Source: CAVSVP01 sp963731125
GTDB taxonomy: Bacteria > Pseudomonadota > Gammaproteobacteria > Competibacterales > Competibacteraceae
Assembly: GCA_963731125.1 (NCBI GenBank)
Contig: CAVSVP010000007.1
Coordinates: 806,001 to 870,000 of the forward strand
Direction of reading: 5' to 3'
DNA length: 64,000 nucleotides
Of the stretch, positions 12,775 to 22,579 are shown piece by piece. The notes under the pieces are model-generated. The model searched no databases and was not told the DNA's origin. It was given only the letters and a program-made list of their open reading frames with translations. Numbering within the stretch: position 1 is the first letter of the stretch; each line of letters opens with the position of its first letter. Position numbers and translations under genes: made by a program.

Positions 12775-14097
12775 ATGCAAATGCATCTACTGAAAATTTC
12801 GTTATCCCTTATTGTATTAACGGCCTTGATTTTTCTATTCCCTATATTTGCCGCCGCCGCTCCAGCAATTCAGCATTGGACCACTGCGAATGGCGCTCAG
12901 GTGTATTTTATTTCAGCCCAGGAATTACCTATGGTGGATGTTCAGGTGGTATTTGACGCCGGCTCTGCGCGAGATAATGGTTTACCGGGGCTTTCCCGGC
13001 TCACTAATGTTCTGCTGGACAGTGGCACAGCTCAGCATTCGGCCGATGCCATCGCCGAGCGTTTGGATGCAGTCGGTGCGCAACTAAGCAGCGGAACTCT
13101 GCGGGACATGGCCTGGCTGTCTCTGCGTAGCCTCTCGGACCCGCTTTATTTCAAGCCGGCGGTTGAAACTGTTGCATCCTTATTGCAAGCGCCGGACTTC
13201 GCTCCACAAGCTATGGAGCGGGAACGCAACCGTATGATTGCAGCAGTGCAGGAACTGACTCAATCGCCCGATGCCCTCGCCGAGCAAGCTTTTTATCAGG
13301 CACTGTACGGGACTCATCCTTATGCTTCACCGCCGGAAGGCACGGAAGCGAGCTTAAAGGCCATCACGCGAGAAGCTGTGCGGGCTTTTTACCAGCGCTA
13401 CTATGTCGCAAGCAACGCTGTCGTTGCCATCGTTGGCGCCCTTGAACGTGCTGCTGCCGAAGAGCTTGCCGTTGCCCTGGTCGGGAATTTACCTGTCGGT
13501 CAACCGGTACCACCCCTCCCGGAAGCGTCTCCCGTGGCCAAAGCGGACACGGTGCACATCCCTTTTCCTTCGAGTCAAACGCATATTTACATCGGGCAGC
13601 TTGGAATGAAACGGAACGACTCAGATTACTATAGCCTGTACCTCGGTAACCATGTATTGGGGGGCAATGGGTTGGTATCCGAACTGGCTGAAGAGGTGCG
13701 GGAAAAACGTGGTTTATCCTATAGCGTTTATAGCTATTTCACTCCCATGGCTCAGGCTGGCCCTTTTTGGGTGGCGCTACAAACCCGCAACGCGCAAGTA
13801 GATCAAGCTGTCAGTGTGGTGAAATCCACCTTACAAGACTTTACCGAAAACGGTCCCGGTGAGGAAGGGGTAAAAGCAGCGCGACAGAATTTGACTGGAG
13901 GTTTTGCCCTGCGTATCGATAGTAACGGAGAACTCGTTCAATATCTGGCGATGCTTGGCTTCTATAAGCTACCGCTGGATCATTTGCAAACTTTTCCGGG
14001 CAAAATTGAGACTGTGTCACAGGAGCAGATTAGTGCTGCTTTCCAGCAGCGCATTCAGCCTGAGCGGTTAATTACCGTGATGGTGGGTGGTACGTAA
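12775..14097 (+). CDS. M16 family protein, inactive partner, exported
   Basis: The second M16 protein of the pair, about 440 residues. The position matching HXXEH reads GLSRLTNVLLDSGT, so the zinc site is lost and the protein is probably the non-catalytic subunit. A hydrophobic segment (LLKISLSLIVLTALIFLFPIF) followed by AAAAPAI serves as signal peptide. The C-terminal half carries the typical REKRGLSYSVYSYF block that shapes the M16 chamber. The frame opens at a TTG at 12748; the ATGs at 12775 or 12781 are more likely starts. It is followed four bases later by rsmD. Confidence 0.9.
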   Translation: MQMHLLKISLSLIVLTALIFLFPIFAAAAPAIQHWTTANGAQVYFISAQELPMVDVQVVFDAGSARDNGLPGLSRLTNVLLDSGTAQHSADAIAERLDAVGAQLSSGTLRDMAWLSLRSLSDPLYFKPAVETVASLLQAPDFAPQAMERERNRMIAAVQELTQSPDALAEQAFYQALYGTHPYASPPEGTEASLKAITREAVRAFYQRYYVASNAVVAIVGALERAAAEELAVALVGNLPVGQPVPPLPEASPVAKADTVHIPFPSSQTHIYIGQLGMKRNDSDYYSLYLGNHVLGGNGLVSELAEEVREKRGLSYSVYSYFTPMAQAGPFWVALQTRNAQVDQAVSVVKSTLQDFTENGPGEEGVKAARQNLTGGFALRIDSNGELVQYLAMLGFYKLPLDHLQTFPGKIETVSQEQISAAFQQRIQPERLITVMVGGT

Positions 14098-14100
14098 TGA

Positions 14101-14673
14101 ATGAAACAGGCGCCAAAACTGAATAACCGGCTGCGCATTATCGGCGGCCACTGGCGCAGTCGTCAATTGGCCTTTCCGCCCATAGTAGGGTTGCGTCCGA
14201 CACCGGATCGGGTGCGTGAAACCCTATTTAATTGGCTAGCTCCTATAGTGCATGGCGCCCGGTGCTTAGATCTGTTTGCAGGTAGTGGAGCCTTGGGTAT
14301 TGAGGCCTTGTCCCGGGGAGCGGTAGAGGTGGTATTTGTGGAAAACCATCCGGTAGCCGTTCGCTATTTGCGAAACAATCTCCAACAGCTTGGAGTCAAT
14401 GCCGGGCAAGTACAGCAAGCCGATGCGCTAGTTTGGTTGCAAAGTCTGGCACAGCCTTTCGATATCGTTTTCTTAGATCCTCCCTTCCGTCAGGATTTAC
14501 TGAGCCTAAGTTGTGTACTTCTGGAGCGGGGTGGCTGGCTGGCGTCGGCGGCACGAATTTATCTAGAGGCGGAACGGTCGTTAAATGATTTGCAGCTGCC
14601 GGCGACTTGGAAAATGATGCGTGAAAAAACCGCCGGTCACGTGGTCTATCGCTTAGCTGGGAGGAATATTTGA
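14101..14673 (+). CDS. rsmD: 16S rRNA (guanine966-N2)-methyltransferase
   Basis: A 190-residue SAM-dependent methyltransferase that modifies G966 of 16S rRNA. It shows RIIGGHWRSRQL and RPTPDRVRETLFNWL at the N-terminus, the SAM-binding LDLFAGSGALGIEALSRGA loop and the catalytic FLDPPF motif near residue 126. The ATG at 14101 follows the M16 stop by three bases, so translation is likely coupled. In many relatives coaD follows rsmD; here the next gene is a ferredoxin. Confidence 0.95.
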   Translation: MKQAPKLNNRLRIIGGHWRSRQLAFPPIVGLRPTPDRVRETLFNWLAPIVHGARCLDLFAGSGALGIEALSRGAVEVVFVENHPVAVRYLRNNLQQLGVNAGQVQQADALVWLQSLAQPFDIVFLDPPFRQDLLSLSCVLLERGGWLASAARIYLEAERSLNDLQLPATWKMMREKTAGHVVYRLAGRNI

Positions 14674-14827
14674 AGATGAATGGGTGGTATTGAACTTTTT
14701 ACAGAACTCTTGAGACATTACTGGTAATACTATGGCAGCCATTGCCGTTTATCCCGGAACTTTTTACCCTGTTACCAAGCGGTTATACTGGGTTCCTGCA
14801 AAGCCAAGACCGTAAGAGGCATATATT

Positions 14828-15082
14828 ATGGCGTTGATGATTACCGATGAATGTATTAATTGTGATGTCTGTGAACCGGAATGCCCTAACGGTGCGATTT
14901 TTCAGGGCGAAGAGATCTATGAGATTGATCCGAACCTTTGCACGGAGTGCGTGGGACACTTCGATACGCCGCAATGCGTACAGGTTTGTCCGGTAGATTG
15001 TATTCCCATGGATCCGAACCACGTCGAGACACAAGAGGAATTACTGACAAAATACCAACGTTTGACGAGTAAGGCAGTTTAA
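14828..15082 (+). CDS. yfhL: 2[4Fe-4S] ferredoxin, YfhL type
   Basis: An 84-residue ferredoxin with two cluster motifs: CINCDVCEPECP (residues 9-20) and CTECVGHFDTPQCVQVCP (about 38-55). The longer spacing in the second motif is characteristic of the YfhL/Alvin subgroup rather than the clostridial form. It is an electron carrier of unknown specific partner. It lies between rsmD and the adenosyltransferase with its own 150-base upstream region. Confidence 0.93.
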   Translation: MALMITDECINCDVCEPECPNGAIFQGEEIYEIDPNLCTECVGHFDTPQCVQVCPVDCIPMDPNHVETQEELLTKYQRLTSKAV

Positions 15083-15149
15083 TAGAAAGCTCCGCCTGTT
15101 AAAGGTGCCTCGAACTAGTTGCGTCAAATAGCAAGTCATCTAATCATTT

Positions 15150-15902
15150 ATGTTGGCGCTATTTACCGATTTCGGTCTCCAGGGGCCCTATGTGGGTTTA
15201 CTCAAACTGGCTTTGGCCAAGTATGCTCCGCAGCAACAGGTAATCGACTTGTTTCACGATGTGCCCCCTTACGATGCCCAATGGGCCGCTTATTTGCTGG
15301 CTGCCTATATCGAGGAGTTTTCCGAAAAAACGGTATTTTTGGGAGTTGTGGACCCGGGTGTCGGCGGAAAGCGAGCCGCATTAATGCTGCAAGCGGATAA
15401 ACAATGGTTTGTTGGACCGGACAATGGCCTGTTTAACCAAGTGGCGGTGCGTGCTCGGCAGGTAGAAGCTTGGCACATTACCTGGCAGCCAAAGCGGTTG
15501 TCGGCCTCCTTCCATGGCCGGGATCTATTTGCACCGGTGGCCGCCGTACTGGCAACCGAAACAGCATCACCGGACACGTTAGGGGTAAGAACGTCCTTTC
15601 CGTTTCAGCCTTGGCCGGATGATTTGGCGCGGATTGTCTATGTAGATCGTTATGGTAATGCCATGACCGGTATCCGAGCGAGTTCTGTGGAAGTCAATGC
15701 GGCGATTCACATTGCCGGTCGGCGCCTGGTGCGAGCGAAGACTTTTGCGGAGGTGGCGCCGGGACAGTGCTTTTGGTATGAGAATTCCAGTGGCCTCGTG
15801 GAATTGGCTGTTAACCAGGGTAGCGCAGCGGCACAATTGGGTCTGAAACCGGGATATGGTTTACAAATAGAAGGGGAAACCTTTACCAGGGTTGGAGTGT
15901 AA
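15150..15902 (+). CDS. SAM hydroxide adenosyltransferase (DUF62 / fluorinase-like)
   Basis: A 250-residue member of the chlorinase/fluorinase superfamily. Most bacterial members use water and SAM to give adenosine and methionine. Visible blocks: LFTDFGLQGPYVG at the start, FLGVVDPGVGG, WFVGPDNGLF, FHGRDLFAPVAA, and the C-terminal domain with YVDRYGNAMTGI. The Asp of TDFG and the Asp-Arg-His-type triad region (FHGRD) point to the hydrolase rather than a halogenase. It is followed by a small gene broken by an insertion sequence. Confidence 0.88.
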   Translation: MLALFTDFGLQGPYVGLLKLALAKYAPQQQVIDLFHDVPPYDAQWAAYLLAAYIEEFSEKTVFLGVVDPGVGGKRAALMLQADKQWFVGPDNGLFNQVAVRARQVEAWHITWQPKRLSASFHGRDLFAPVAAVLATETASPDTLGVRTSFPFQPWPDDLARIVYVDRYGNAMTGIRASSVEVNAAIHIAGRRLVRAKTFAEVAPGQCFWYENSSGLVELAVNQGSAAAQLGLKPGYGLQIEGETFTRVGV

Positions 15903-15981
15903 CAGGCTTTTCGCTAATGGAGCGTATGCCCGTGTCGAATTCGGAGGAAAAAGCAATGGACAAACCGTCCACTGATTTAAA

Positions 15982-17009
15982 CGCTTGGTGTGAGATCCTG
16001 GCATGCTACCACGCCACCAGATCAGCGAAAGCCAGCGGGGCACGGCCGAGTCGCTGATTGAGCCAGATGCAGCCATTAGGCAGGGCTATTTTGGCGGTCA
16101 GGCGGACCTGAAAGCCGTCGAGGGTGTGGGGGCGTTCGCGATCGAGACGGAAGACCTGCTGGAGGCAGCCATTGACGGTCTCGACGATGTGACGGATGCC
16201 GGCCAACCACCGCCGCCAGGCCCGCGGCCCGGGGTGGCGGCGGTTGCGCTTGGGCGCACAGATCACCCCCGCGCCATAGGCATCTTGCCAGTCGCGCTGG
16301 CGAGCTTGACCGGCAAAGCCCTTGTCCGTGACCTACGGCCCTCGGGCCGGGGCGCCGACCGTGGGCAGGCGCGGATCGGGGTACGCTCGCAGGGCAAAGA
16401 ACGTCTCGGCCAGGGGCTGGTCCTTGGTGCTGGCCGAACCGAAGCCGAAGCCGGTGATCGCCCCGAGGGGATTGACCGACAACCGCACGTCGAAGCCCTC
16501 GTCCCAGCCCCAGCGGTTCCTCCAACCGATATCGGCCAACCCGGGCAGCCAACCCGACCCGCGGCGTTTGGCATCGCGCGGGACGGCCGCCGTCCCGTCC
16601 AACGCTTCATAGGCACACTGCGGCGCATCCAGGAGTTTTACCAGATCAAGAAAACAGGCCACCACCGCCTCGGCGTACCGGCGCATCAAACGATTAAACT
16701 GCGCCCGGTCCGGCAAGCCGGGAAAGGCGCTGCGCAGATGGCGTCGGGCATAGCGGGAGAAATCGCGTTCCCTGCTGAAGTGGCACCATTGCCCGAACAG
16801 CGCCAAAGTCACCACTTCGCTGCAGCTCAGCGATGCACTCGGGCCGGGGTGACGCTCGCAGCTCGGATGTTGCTTGCAAAAGTCGTCCACCATAACGTAT
16901 AGATAGGTCAGGAAGGTGTCGATGTCGATCATGACGAAGCTCCTCATTTTTCCAAATGTGTGCTTCTATTTTGATCCTCGACGCCTTCCGCTCCAACTCA
17001 CACCAAGCG
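15982..17009 (-). mobile_element. Insertion sequence with 13-bp inverted repeats and 6-bp target duplication
   Basis: A 1028-base element. Ends CGCTTGGTGTGAG and CTCACACCAAGCG are perfect 13-base inverted repeats. TTTAAA flanks both sides (15976-15981 and 17010-17015). It carries one transposase gene on the minus strand. The family looks like the DDE group around IS982/IS5; the exact family was not verified. Confidence 0.88.
16006..16947 (-). pseudogene. DDE transposase with an internal amber codon
   Basis: A frame of about 313 codons beginning MRSFVMIDIDTFLTYLYVMV. It contains CSEVVTLALFGQW, DRAQFNRLMRR, a first catalytic-like Asp in YEALDGT, and GWLPGLADIGWRNR. The frame stops at TAG 16333-16335 and then continues in the same frame (VTDKGFAGQARQRDWQ...KRNRRHP...RHIVETVNG). 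The stop sits where related transposases, as I recall them, have Tyr before the second catalytic Asp. The product is therefore probably truncated and inactive unless the codon is read through. Confidence 0.8.
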
Positions 17010-17344
17010 TTTAAATCTGCACGATGCCTATTTGGCCAACATTCCTTCACATATTCCCACGTCCTTCAATTCTTCGGTTAAGCAACGCTGTCTCGAAGAC
17101 TTAAGGGGCTATTACGTACATCTGTGCGAGTGCTTGGATGCCGTGCCTAAGGGTGAACCTAAGCGCCTATCGTTAATGCAGGAAATCAACGGTGTTTTAA
17201 GTGCTATGCGTTCTCTGGAAGCGGCCAGGGAAGAAGACGTTAGGTATGCGCATACGCTGTTTTTGCAGAAAGCCGCCAAGACTGGATTTACGCCCCCTTC
17301 GCAAACAGGCTAATACCAATTTTCATTTGTTGGTATATGATTTA

Positions 17345-20206
17345 CTACGCTTCTGTGATGGCGGGTTGTAACGGTTTCTTAATACTGTTAAGGACGGTTC
17401 TCAAGAATTGGCCAGTATAGCTGAAAGGATGAGCCGCTACCATTTCTGGTGTTCCTGTTATCACGATCTCACCACCCTGAGCACCACCTTCCGGACCCAT
17501 GTCGATAAGCCAATCTGCAGTCTTGATCACATCCAGATTATGTTCAATGATCACAACGGTATTGCCGTGGTCGCGGAGCCGATGCAGGACTTTAAGCAAC
17601 TGCTCGATATCATGAAAATGCAGCCCCGAAGTAGGTTCATCCAGGATATAAAGCGTACTGCCCGTGTCCCGTTTGGACAATTCTCGGGCCAGTTTGATCC
17701 GTTGAGCTTCTCCCCCGGATAACGTCGTGGCGTTCTGGCCCAGACGCAAATAGGATAGACCGACGTCCATTAAAGTTTGCAGCTTGCGCATCAAGCCAGG
17801 CATGGCTCTGAAAAAAACTAGTGCTTCTGCTACGGTCATTTCCAGCACCCCATGAATGTTTTTTCCCTTGAAGCGCACCTCTAGCGTTTCCCGGTCATAA
17901 CGTTTACCTTGGCAAACATCGCAAGGCACGTACATATCCGGAAGAAAATGCATTTCTACCCTAATGACTCCATCTCCTTGACAGGCCTCACAACGTCCGC
18001 CTTTGACATTAAAGCTAAAGCGGCCTGGATCGTAGCCCCGGGATCGAGCTTCCTGGGTCCCGGCGAATAATTCCCGAATGGGGGTGAATAGACCGGTATA
18101 GGTAGCAGGATTAGAACGTGGGGTACGGCCAATGGGACTCTGATCGATATTGACGACACTGCCCAACTGTTCCAGGCCAAGGATATGTTGACAGGGAATC
18201 GCGATTACATCGGCGCCGTTTAGCTCGCGGGCCGCATAGCGGTAAAGCGTATCGTTAACCAGGGTGGATTTGCCTGAACCGGAGACTCCGGTAACACATG
18301 TCATCAGCCCTAAAGGGATTTCCACATTGATTCTCTTCAAATTATTGCCGTTAGCTTCGCGAATAATCAATGCCTGTTGCGTATTTCGCGGGATCCGTTG
18401 TGCGGGAATAGAGATACGGCGATGTCCGGATAAGTATTGGCCGGTTAGAGAAGCGGAATTGGCCACGATGGTTGCAGGATCGCCCTGCGCCACCACCCGA
18501 CCGCCGAAAGCGCCGGCACCGGGTCCCATGTCCACCACGTAATCGGCCGTAACGATGGCTTCTTCATCGTGTTCTACGACGATCACGGTATTGCCTAAAT
18601 CACGTAAATGCAGCAGTGCCTGCAGCAGGCGGGCATTGTCCCGCTGATGTAAACCGATGGAAGGCTCATCCAGTATATACATAACGCCTACCAAACCAGC
18701 GCCGATTTGGCTCGCTAAACGAATACGCTGCGCCTCACCTCCGGAAAGGGTCTCAGCGCTGCGCTCCAGCGTTAGATAATCAAGGCCGACATTGACCAAA
18801 AAGCTTAGACGCGTGCCAATTTCTTTAACAATTTTCGTTGCAACGGTACCACGTTGCCCCGGCAGCGTTAAATGGGCGAAGAAATGATGCGCTTCACCGA
18901 TGGTCATGGCAGTGATTTCTGGCAGACTTTTTTCAGCCAGAAGAACATGACGGGCAGCTCGATTTAAACGGGTGCCTTGGCATGCGGGACAAGTTTGGAT
19001 ACTTAGATAATGGGCCAGCTCATTGCGTACGACCTCGGATTTGGTTTCTCGATAGCGGCGCTCCAGAGTGGGAAGAACGCCTTCGAAAGCATGATGCTGC
19101 CAATTGCTTTCACCGTTGGCAGTGAGATATTCGAAGGCAATGGTTTCTGTATCGCTACCATAGAAAATGACTTGACGTATGGTTGCCGGCAAATCTTGGA
19201 ACGGAGTTTCAATGTCAAAATCATAGTGCTTGGCTAGAGAACGAATCAGCTGAAAAAAGTAAGTATTTTTTTTATCCCAGCCGCGCACTGCACCCGCGGC
19301 CAAACTGAGGTGAGGGTTTGCCACCACCCGTTTGGAATCCAGAAACTGGTTGCGTCCTAGCCCATCACAGGTGGCGCAGGCTCCAATGGGATTATTGAAG
19401 GAAAATAGCCGCGGTTCTAATTCATTAAGGCTATAGCCACATACAGAACATGCGAAGTTAGCCGAGAAAATCAATTCTGCTTGGTCGCCGGCGTCCCAAA
19501 AAGCCACTTTAGCCAGACCGTTGGACAAACGCAAAGCAGCCTCAAAAGACTCTGCGAGACGCAAGGCCAGATCCGGGCGCACCTTAAAACGGTCCACCAC
19601 GACTTCGATGGTGTGTTTACGGTGTAAATCCAGATTAGGTAAGGTATCCAGTTCGATGACCTCTCCGTCGATCCGGGCACGGACAAAGCCCTGAGTGCGC
19701 AGTGCTTCCAACAGTTTGGCATGCTCGCCTTTGCGCTCCTGGACAATGGGGGCCAATAACAGCATGCGGCTGCCTTCAGGTAAGGTCAAGACCTGGTCCA
19801 CCATCTGACTCACGGTTTGGGCGTTTAGCTCAGTGTGGTGTTCGGGACAGCGAGGAATGCCGGCGCGAGCGTAAAGCAAGCGCAGATAATCATGAATCTC
19901 GGTAATAGTGCCCACAGTGGAGCGCGGATTATGTGAGGTAGGTTTCTGCTCAATGGCTATAGACGGAGATAGACCTTCGATATGATCCACATCCGGTTTT
20001 TCCATCATCGAGAGAAACTGTCGGGCGTAGGTGGAGAGAGATTCCACGTAGCGCCGCCGGCCTTCAGCGTAAATTGTATCAAAAGCAAGCGAAGACTTAC
20101 CGGAGCCGGACAAACCGGTAATGACAATCAGCCGGTCGCGGGGGAGATCTAAATTAACGTTTTGCAGGTTATGGGTACGAGCGCCGCGGATGCGAATAGA
20201 ATCCAT
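17345..20206 (-). CDS. uvrA: Excinuclease ABC subunit A
   Basis: A 953-residue damage-recognition ATPase of nucleotide excision repair. It starts MDSIRIRGARTHNLQNVNL. There are two ABC modules: Walker A GLSGSGKSS near residue 32 and GVSGSGKST near 640, and LSGGEAQRIRLA signatures in both halves. Zinc fingers are visible as CSVC...CATC and CEAC...CDVC. The open frame extends 41 codons further upstream, but the ATG at 20206 behind AAGGGAAAA matches the family start. uvrA is usually divergent from ssb; here an ISAzo13-type element separates them. No LexA-type palindrome was seen upstream. Confidence 0.97.
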   Translation of the reverse strand: MDSIRIRGARTHNLQNVNLDLPRDRLIVITGLSGSGKSSLAFDTIYAEGRRRYVESLSTYARQFLSMMEKPDVDHIEGLSPSIAIEQKPTSHNPRSTVGTITEIHDYLRLLYARAGIPRCPEHHTELNAQTVSQMVDQVLTLPEGSRMLLLAPIVQERKGEHAKLLEALRTQGFVRARIDGEVIELDTLPNLDLHRKHTIEVVVDRFKVRPDLALRLAESFEAALRLSNGLAKVAFWDAGDQAELIFSANFACSVCGYSLNELEPRLFSFNNPIGACATCDGLGRNQFLDSKRVVANPHLSLAAGAVRGWDKKNTYFFQLIRSLAKHYDFDIETPFQDLPATIRQVIFYGSDTETIAFEYLTANGESNWQHHAFEGVLPTLERRYRETKSEVVRNELAHYLSIQTCPACQGTRLNRAARHVLLAEKSLPEITAMTIGEAHHFFAHLTLPGQRGTVATKIVKEIGTRLSFLVNVGLDYLTLERSAETLSGGEAQRIRLASQIGAGLVGVMYILDEPSIGLHQRDNARLLQALLHLRDLGNTVIVVEHDEEAIVTADYVVDMGPGAGAFGGRVVAQGDPATIVANSASLTGQYLSGHRRISIPAQRIPRNTQQALIIREANGNNLKRINVEIPLGLMTCVTGVSGSGKSTLVNDTLYRYAARELNGADVIAIPCQHILGLEQLGSVVNIDQSPIGRTPRSNPATYTGLFTPIRELFAGTQEARSRGYDPGRFSFNVKGGRCEACQGDGVIRVEMHFLPDMYVPCDVCQGKRYDRETLEVRFKGKNIHGVLEMTVAEALVFFRAMPGLMRKLQTLMDVGLSYLRLGQNATTLSGGEAQRIKLARELSKRDTGSTLYILDEPTSGLHFHDIEQLLKVLHRLRDHGNTVVIIEHNLDVIKTADWLIDMGPEGGAQGGEIVITGTPEMVAAHPFSYTGQFLRTVLNSIKKPLQPAITEA

Positions 20207-20628
20207 GATTTTCCCTTTTTTCAACAAGCTGTTAACATAATCGGTGAAACTTGATGAAGTAATGTGATAGATGCAAAAGACCAAAGAGTATGCAGTTAAT
20301 GTTGGCGAAGGGTACCGCAATGGTGCCATCGCGAGAGGATCGCTATGGTGTCCGCTAGCCTATATCCTTCGCACCGACTGGATTTGTGCATGATGCTGCT
20401 AATGTTGACTCTGTATGCCAAGCATTTAATTTATAGGCTGAGCATTGAGAAATACCATTCCGTTGTTAGTTGGAAGCCGTTGTGATTGATAATCTGAAGC
20501 GATTTTGCTGATGGATTTCCTTGGAATACTAGCCGGATAGGTTTGGATGTAAACGCGCTATTATACTAAGTTTTGTGATCTTCGCCGTCGGTAGTGTCAC
20601 AGTGGCCGGCGAAGTTCATCTTAGTAAT
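20207..20628. other. Intergenic region upstream of uvrA
   Basis: About 420 bases between the uvrA start and the left end of the ISAzo13-type element. It should hold the uvrA promoter. No convincing gene, SOS box or RNA structure was recognised. Confidence 0.4.
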
Positions 20629-21922
20629 TGTCACGAAATAACTATCTCATTTTGAGTGATGTTGCTATCATGGATAGTATGGTTGATGAAAGCGGTGTCA
20701 GGAAGCGGTTTGAATTGTTAGCGCCCGTATTGGACGAGCGTCTGCGGCGGCTTGCCGCCTCTGCGGAGGCAGAAGCCATCGGACGCGGCGGGATCTCTCT
20801 GGTGTCGAAAGCAACCGGGGTGTCACGGCGGGCGATTCGAGTGGGGAGGCAGGAGCTTCGTGATCTCGAATCCGGGGGGCACGAGGTTGCGGCGGTAGCG
20901 AATCAAGGTGTTCGTAAACCTGGCGGGGGACGCAAAAAGACTGTCGAGAAAGATCCGACGCTCAGAGAGGATCTAAATACTTTGGTGAACCCAATGACCT
21001 GCGGCGACCCGGAATCACCGCTGCACTGGACCTGCAAGAGTGTCCGTAAGCTCGCGAGCGAACTGCGTGCGATGGGGCATGAGACCAGTCACAAGCTCGT
21101 GGCCGCGCTTCTGCACGAGATGGGTTACAGTTTGCAAGCAAACCGCAAGGCGCGTGAGGGGGTCGATCATCCCGATCGCGACGCGCAGTTTCACTACCTC
21201 AATAACCACGTGCTTAACGCCCTCGCCTCGGGCGATCCTGCGATTTCTGTTGATACGAAGAAGAAGGAACTGGTGGGTGATTTCAAGAATGGTGGCCACG
21301 AGTGGCGGCCCAAAGGCCAACCCGAACAAGTCCGTGTTCACGACTTCAAGATCAAGGAACTCGGGCGTGTGGCACCGGATGGGGTCTAGGACATTGGCGA
21401 GAATGTTGGCTGGGTCGGAGTTGGAACCGACCATGACACCGCCGCGTTTGCGGTGGCCACTATTGGCAACCGGTGGCGCAGGATGGGCCAGCCGATTTAT
21501 CCGCAAGCTGGGCAGATCTTGATCACCGCCGACGGTGGCGGCAGCAATGGCTCCCGGCTCCGGCTGTGGAAAACGCAACTGCCGCGTTTCGCCGATGAGA
21601 GTGCCCTGCCGGTAACCGTCTGCCACTTTCCACCTGGCACGAGCAAATGGAACAAGATCGAGCACCGATTGTTTTCCTACATCACCCAGAACTGGCGCGG
21701 CAAGCCGCTGGTCAGTCACGAAGTGATTGTCAACCTCATCGCCGCGACGAAGACCAAATCAGGCTTGCGGGTACACGCTGAGATTGATGCGTCTGGGTAT
21801 CCAGCGGGGAAAAAGGTCACTGACGCCGAGTTGGCAGAGGTCAACATTCGACGTCACGAGTTCCACGGGGAATGGAACTACACCATTTTGCCGTCATGAA
21901 ATGGTACACTTATTTCGTTACA
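20629..21922 (+). mobile_element. ISAzo13-type insertion sequence between uvrA and ssb
   Basis: The imperfect terminal repeats TGTCACGAAATAA (left) and TGTAACGAAATAA (right, reverse complement) continue for about another ten imperfect bases. The element holds one transposase frame. No clear target duplication could be found, so the ends are approximate. Confidence 0.7.
20670..21899 (+). pseudogene. ISAzo13-family transposase with an internal amber codon
   Basis: A single frame of about 409 codons interrupted by TAG at 21387-21389. The part before the stop (RKRFELLAPVLDERLRRLAASAEA, GRGGISLVSKATGVSRRAIR, SPLHWTCKSVRKLASEL, SVDTKKKELVGDFKNGG) and the part after (DIGENVGWVGVGTDHDTA, ITADGGGSNGSR, CHFPPGTSKWNKIEHRLFSYI) are typical ISAzo13 blocks; the latter holds the catalytic residues. 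The stop replaces what is usually Tyr in the PYGVYD motif. The frame opens at TTG 20628 inside the terminal repeat; ATG 20670 is the better start. Confidence 0.82.
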
Positions 21923-22068
21923 TTTCCTTAGAGCAATTTAACCGCTTCGAAGTAGTGCAATTCTGCGAGAAGTTGGCGGTTTAGGTGGAAGGCGTTTCCC
22001 ATTAACCGGGAACATTAACTGTGAACATCGGACCGATGCAATTCGGTCTTCCTTTGAGGATAAACATT

Positions 22069-22536
22069 ATGGCGAGTAGAGGTCTCAACAAAGTGATGCT
22101 TATTGGGCATTTAGGCAAAGATCCCGACGTGCGCTATATGCCGAGTGGTAATGCGGTGGCCAACGTGACACTCGCCACCAACGAGTCTTGGAAGGACAAG
22201 CAGACGGGTGAGAATCAGGAACGCACGGAATGGCATAATGTGGCGTTTTACGGGAAGCTGGCCGAGATCGCGGGGGAGTATCTCCGCAAAGGTCGGCAGG
22301 TCTATGTTGAAGGTAGCTTGCGGACACGTAAGTGGCAGGATAAAAACGGCCAAGATCGTTATACAACGGAAATTATTGCCAATGATATGCAAATGTTGGG
22401 CGGCCGAGATGGCGGCAGCGCGAGTTTTGAACCCCGGGAGCCGCGCCAGCAACCGTCACAGGAACCACCGGCTGCCGGTGCTCAACAGCAGAGTCCACCC
22501 TCCGATAATGATTTTGACGACGATATCCCGTTTTAA
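22069..22536 (+). CDS. ssb: Single-stranded DNA-binding protein
   Basis: A 155-residue OB-fold protein that coats ssDNA in replication, repair and recombination. It begins MASRGLNKVMLIGHLGKDPDVRY, continues with TEWHNVAFYGKLAEIAGEYLRKG and VYVEGSLRTRKW, and has a Pro/Gln-rich linker. The acidic tip DNDFDDDIPF recruits partner enzymes. The ATG at 22069 lies behind TGAGGA; an upstream in-frame GTG at 22021 is not supported by the family. The tail converges with sohB. Confidence 0.97.
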   Translation: MASRGLNKVMLIGHLGKDPDVRYMPSGNAVANVTLATNESWKDKQTGENQERTEWHNVAFYGKLAEIAGEYLRKGRQVYVEGSLRTRKWQDKNGQDRYTTEIIANDMQMLGGRDGGSASFEPREPRQQPSQEPPAAGAQQQSPPSDNDFDDDIPF

Positions 22537-22579
22537 ACTCCCTTTGCAAAGGGCATCGACGCTATCCGGAGGGAAACCG

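Larger units (their letters stand above)
15956..17313 (+). pseudogene. Small conserved-looking gene interrupted by an insertion sequence
   Basis: Joining 15956-15981 to 17016-17313 gives a continuous 107-codon frame that starts ATG behind GGAGG (MDKPSTDLNLHDAYLANIP...) and ends KTGFTPPSQTG. The join removes the insertion sequence plus one copy of the TTTAAA duplication. The right part alone (from TTG 17032) could still be made. The protein is soluble and helical, with a middle part CLEDLRGYYVHLCECLDAVP; I do not recognise the family. The original may have been cotranscribed with the adenosyltransferase 53 bases upstream. Confidence 0.75.

Noticed and set aside
16003..16902. 299-codon plus-strand frame through the first insertion sequence
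   Set aside because: Antisense shadow of the GC-rich transposase gene; its peptide is low-complexity Pro/Arg/Gly-rich.
20207..20628. LexA/SOS box upstream of uvrA
   Set aside because: CTGT-type half sites occur but none is paired with ACAG at the right distance.
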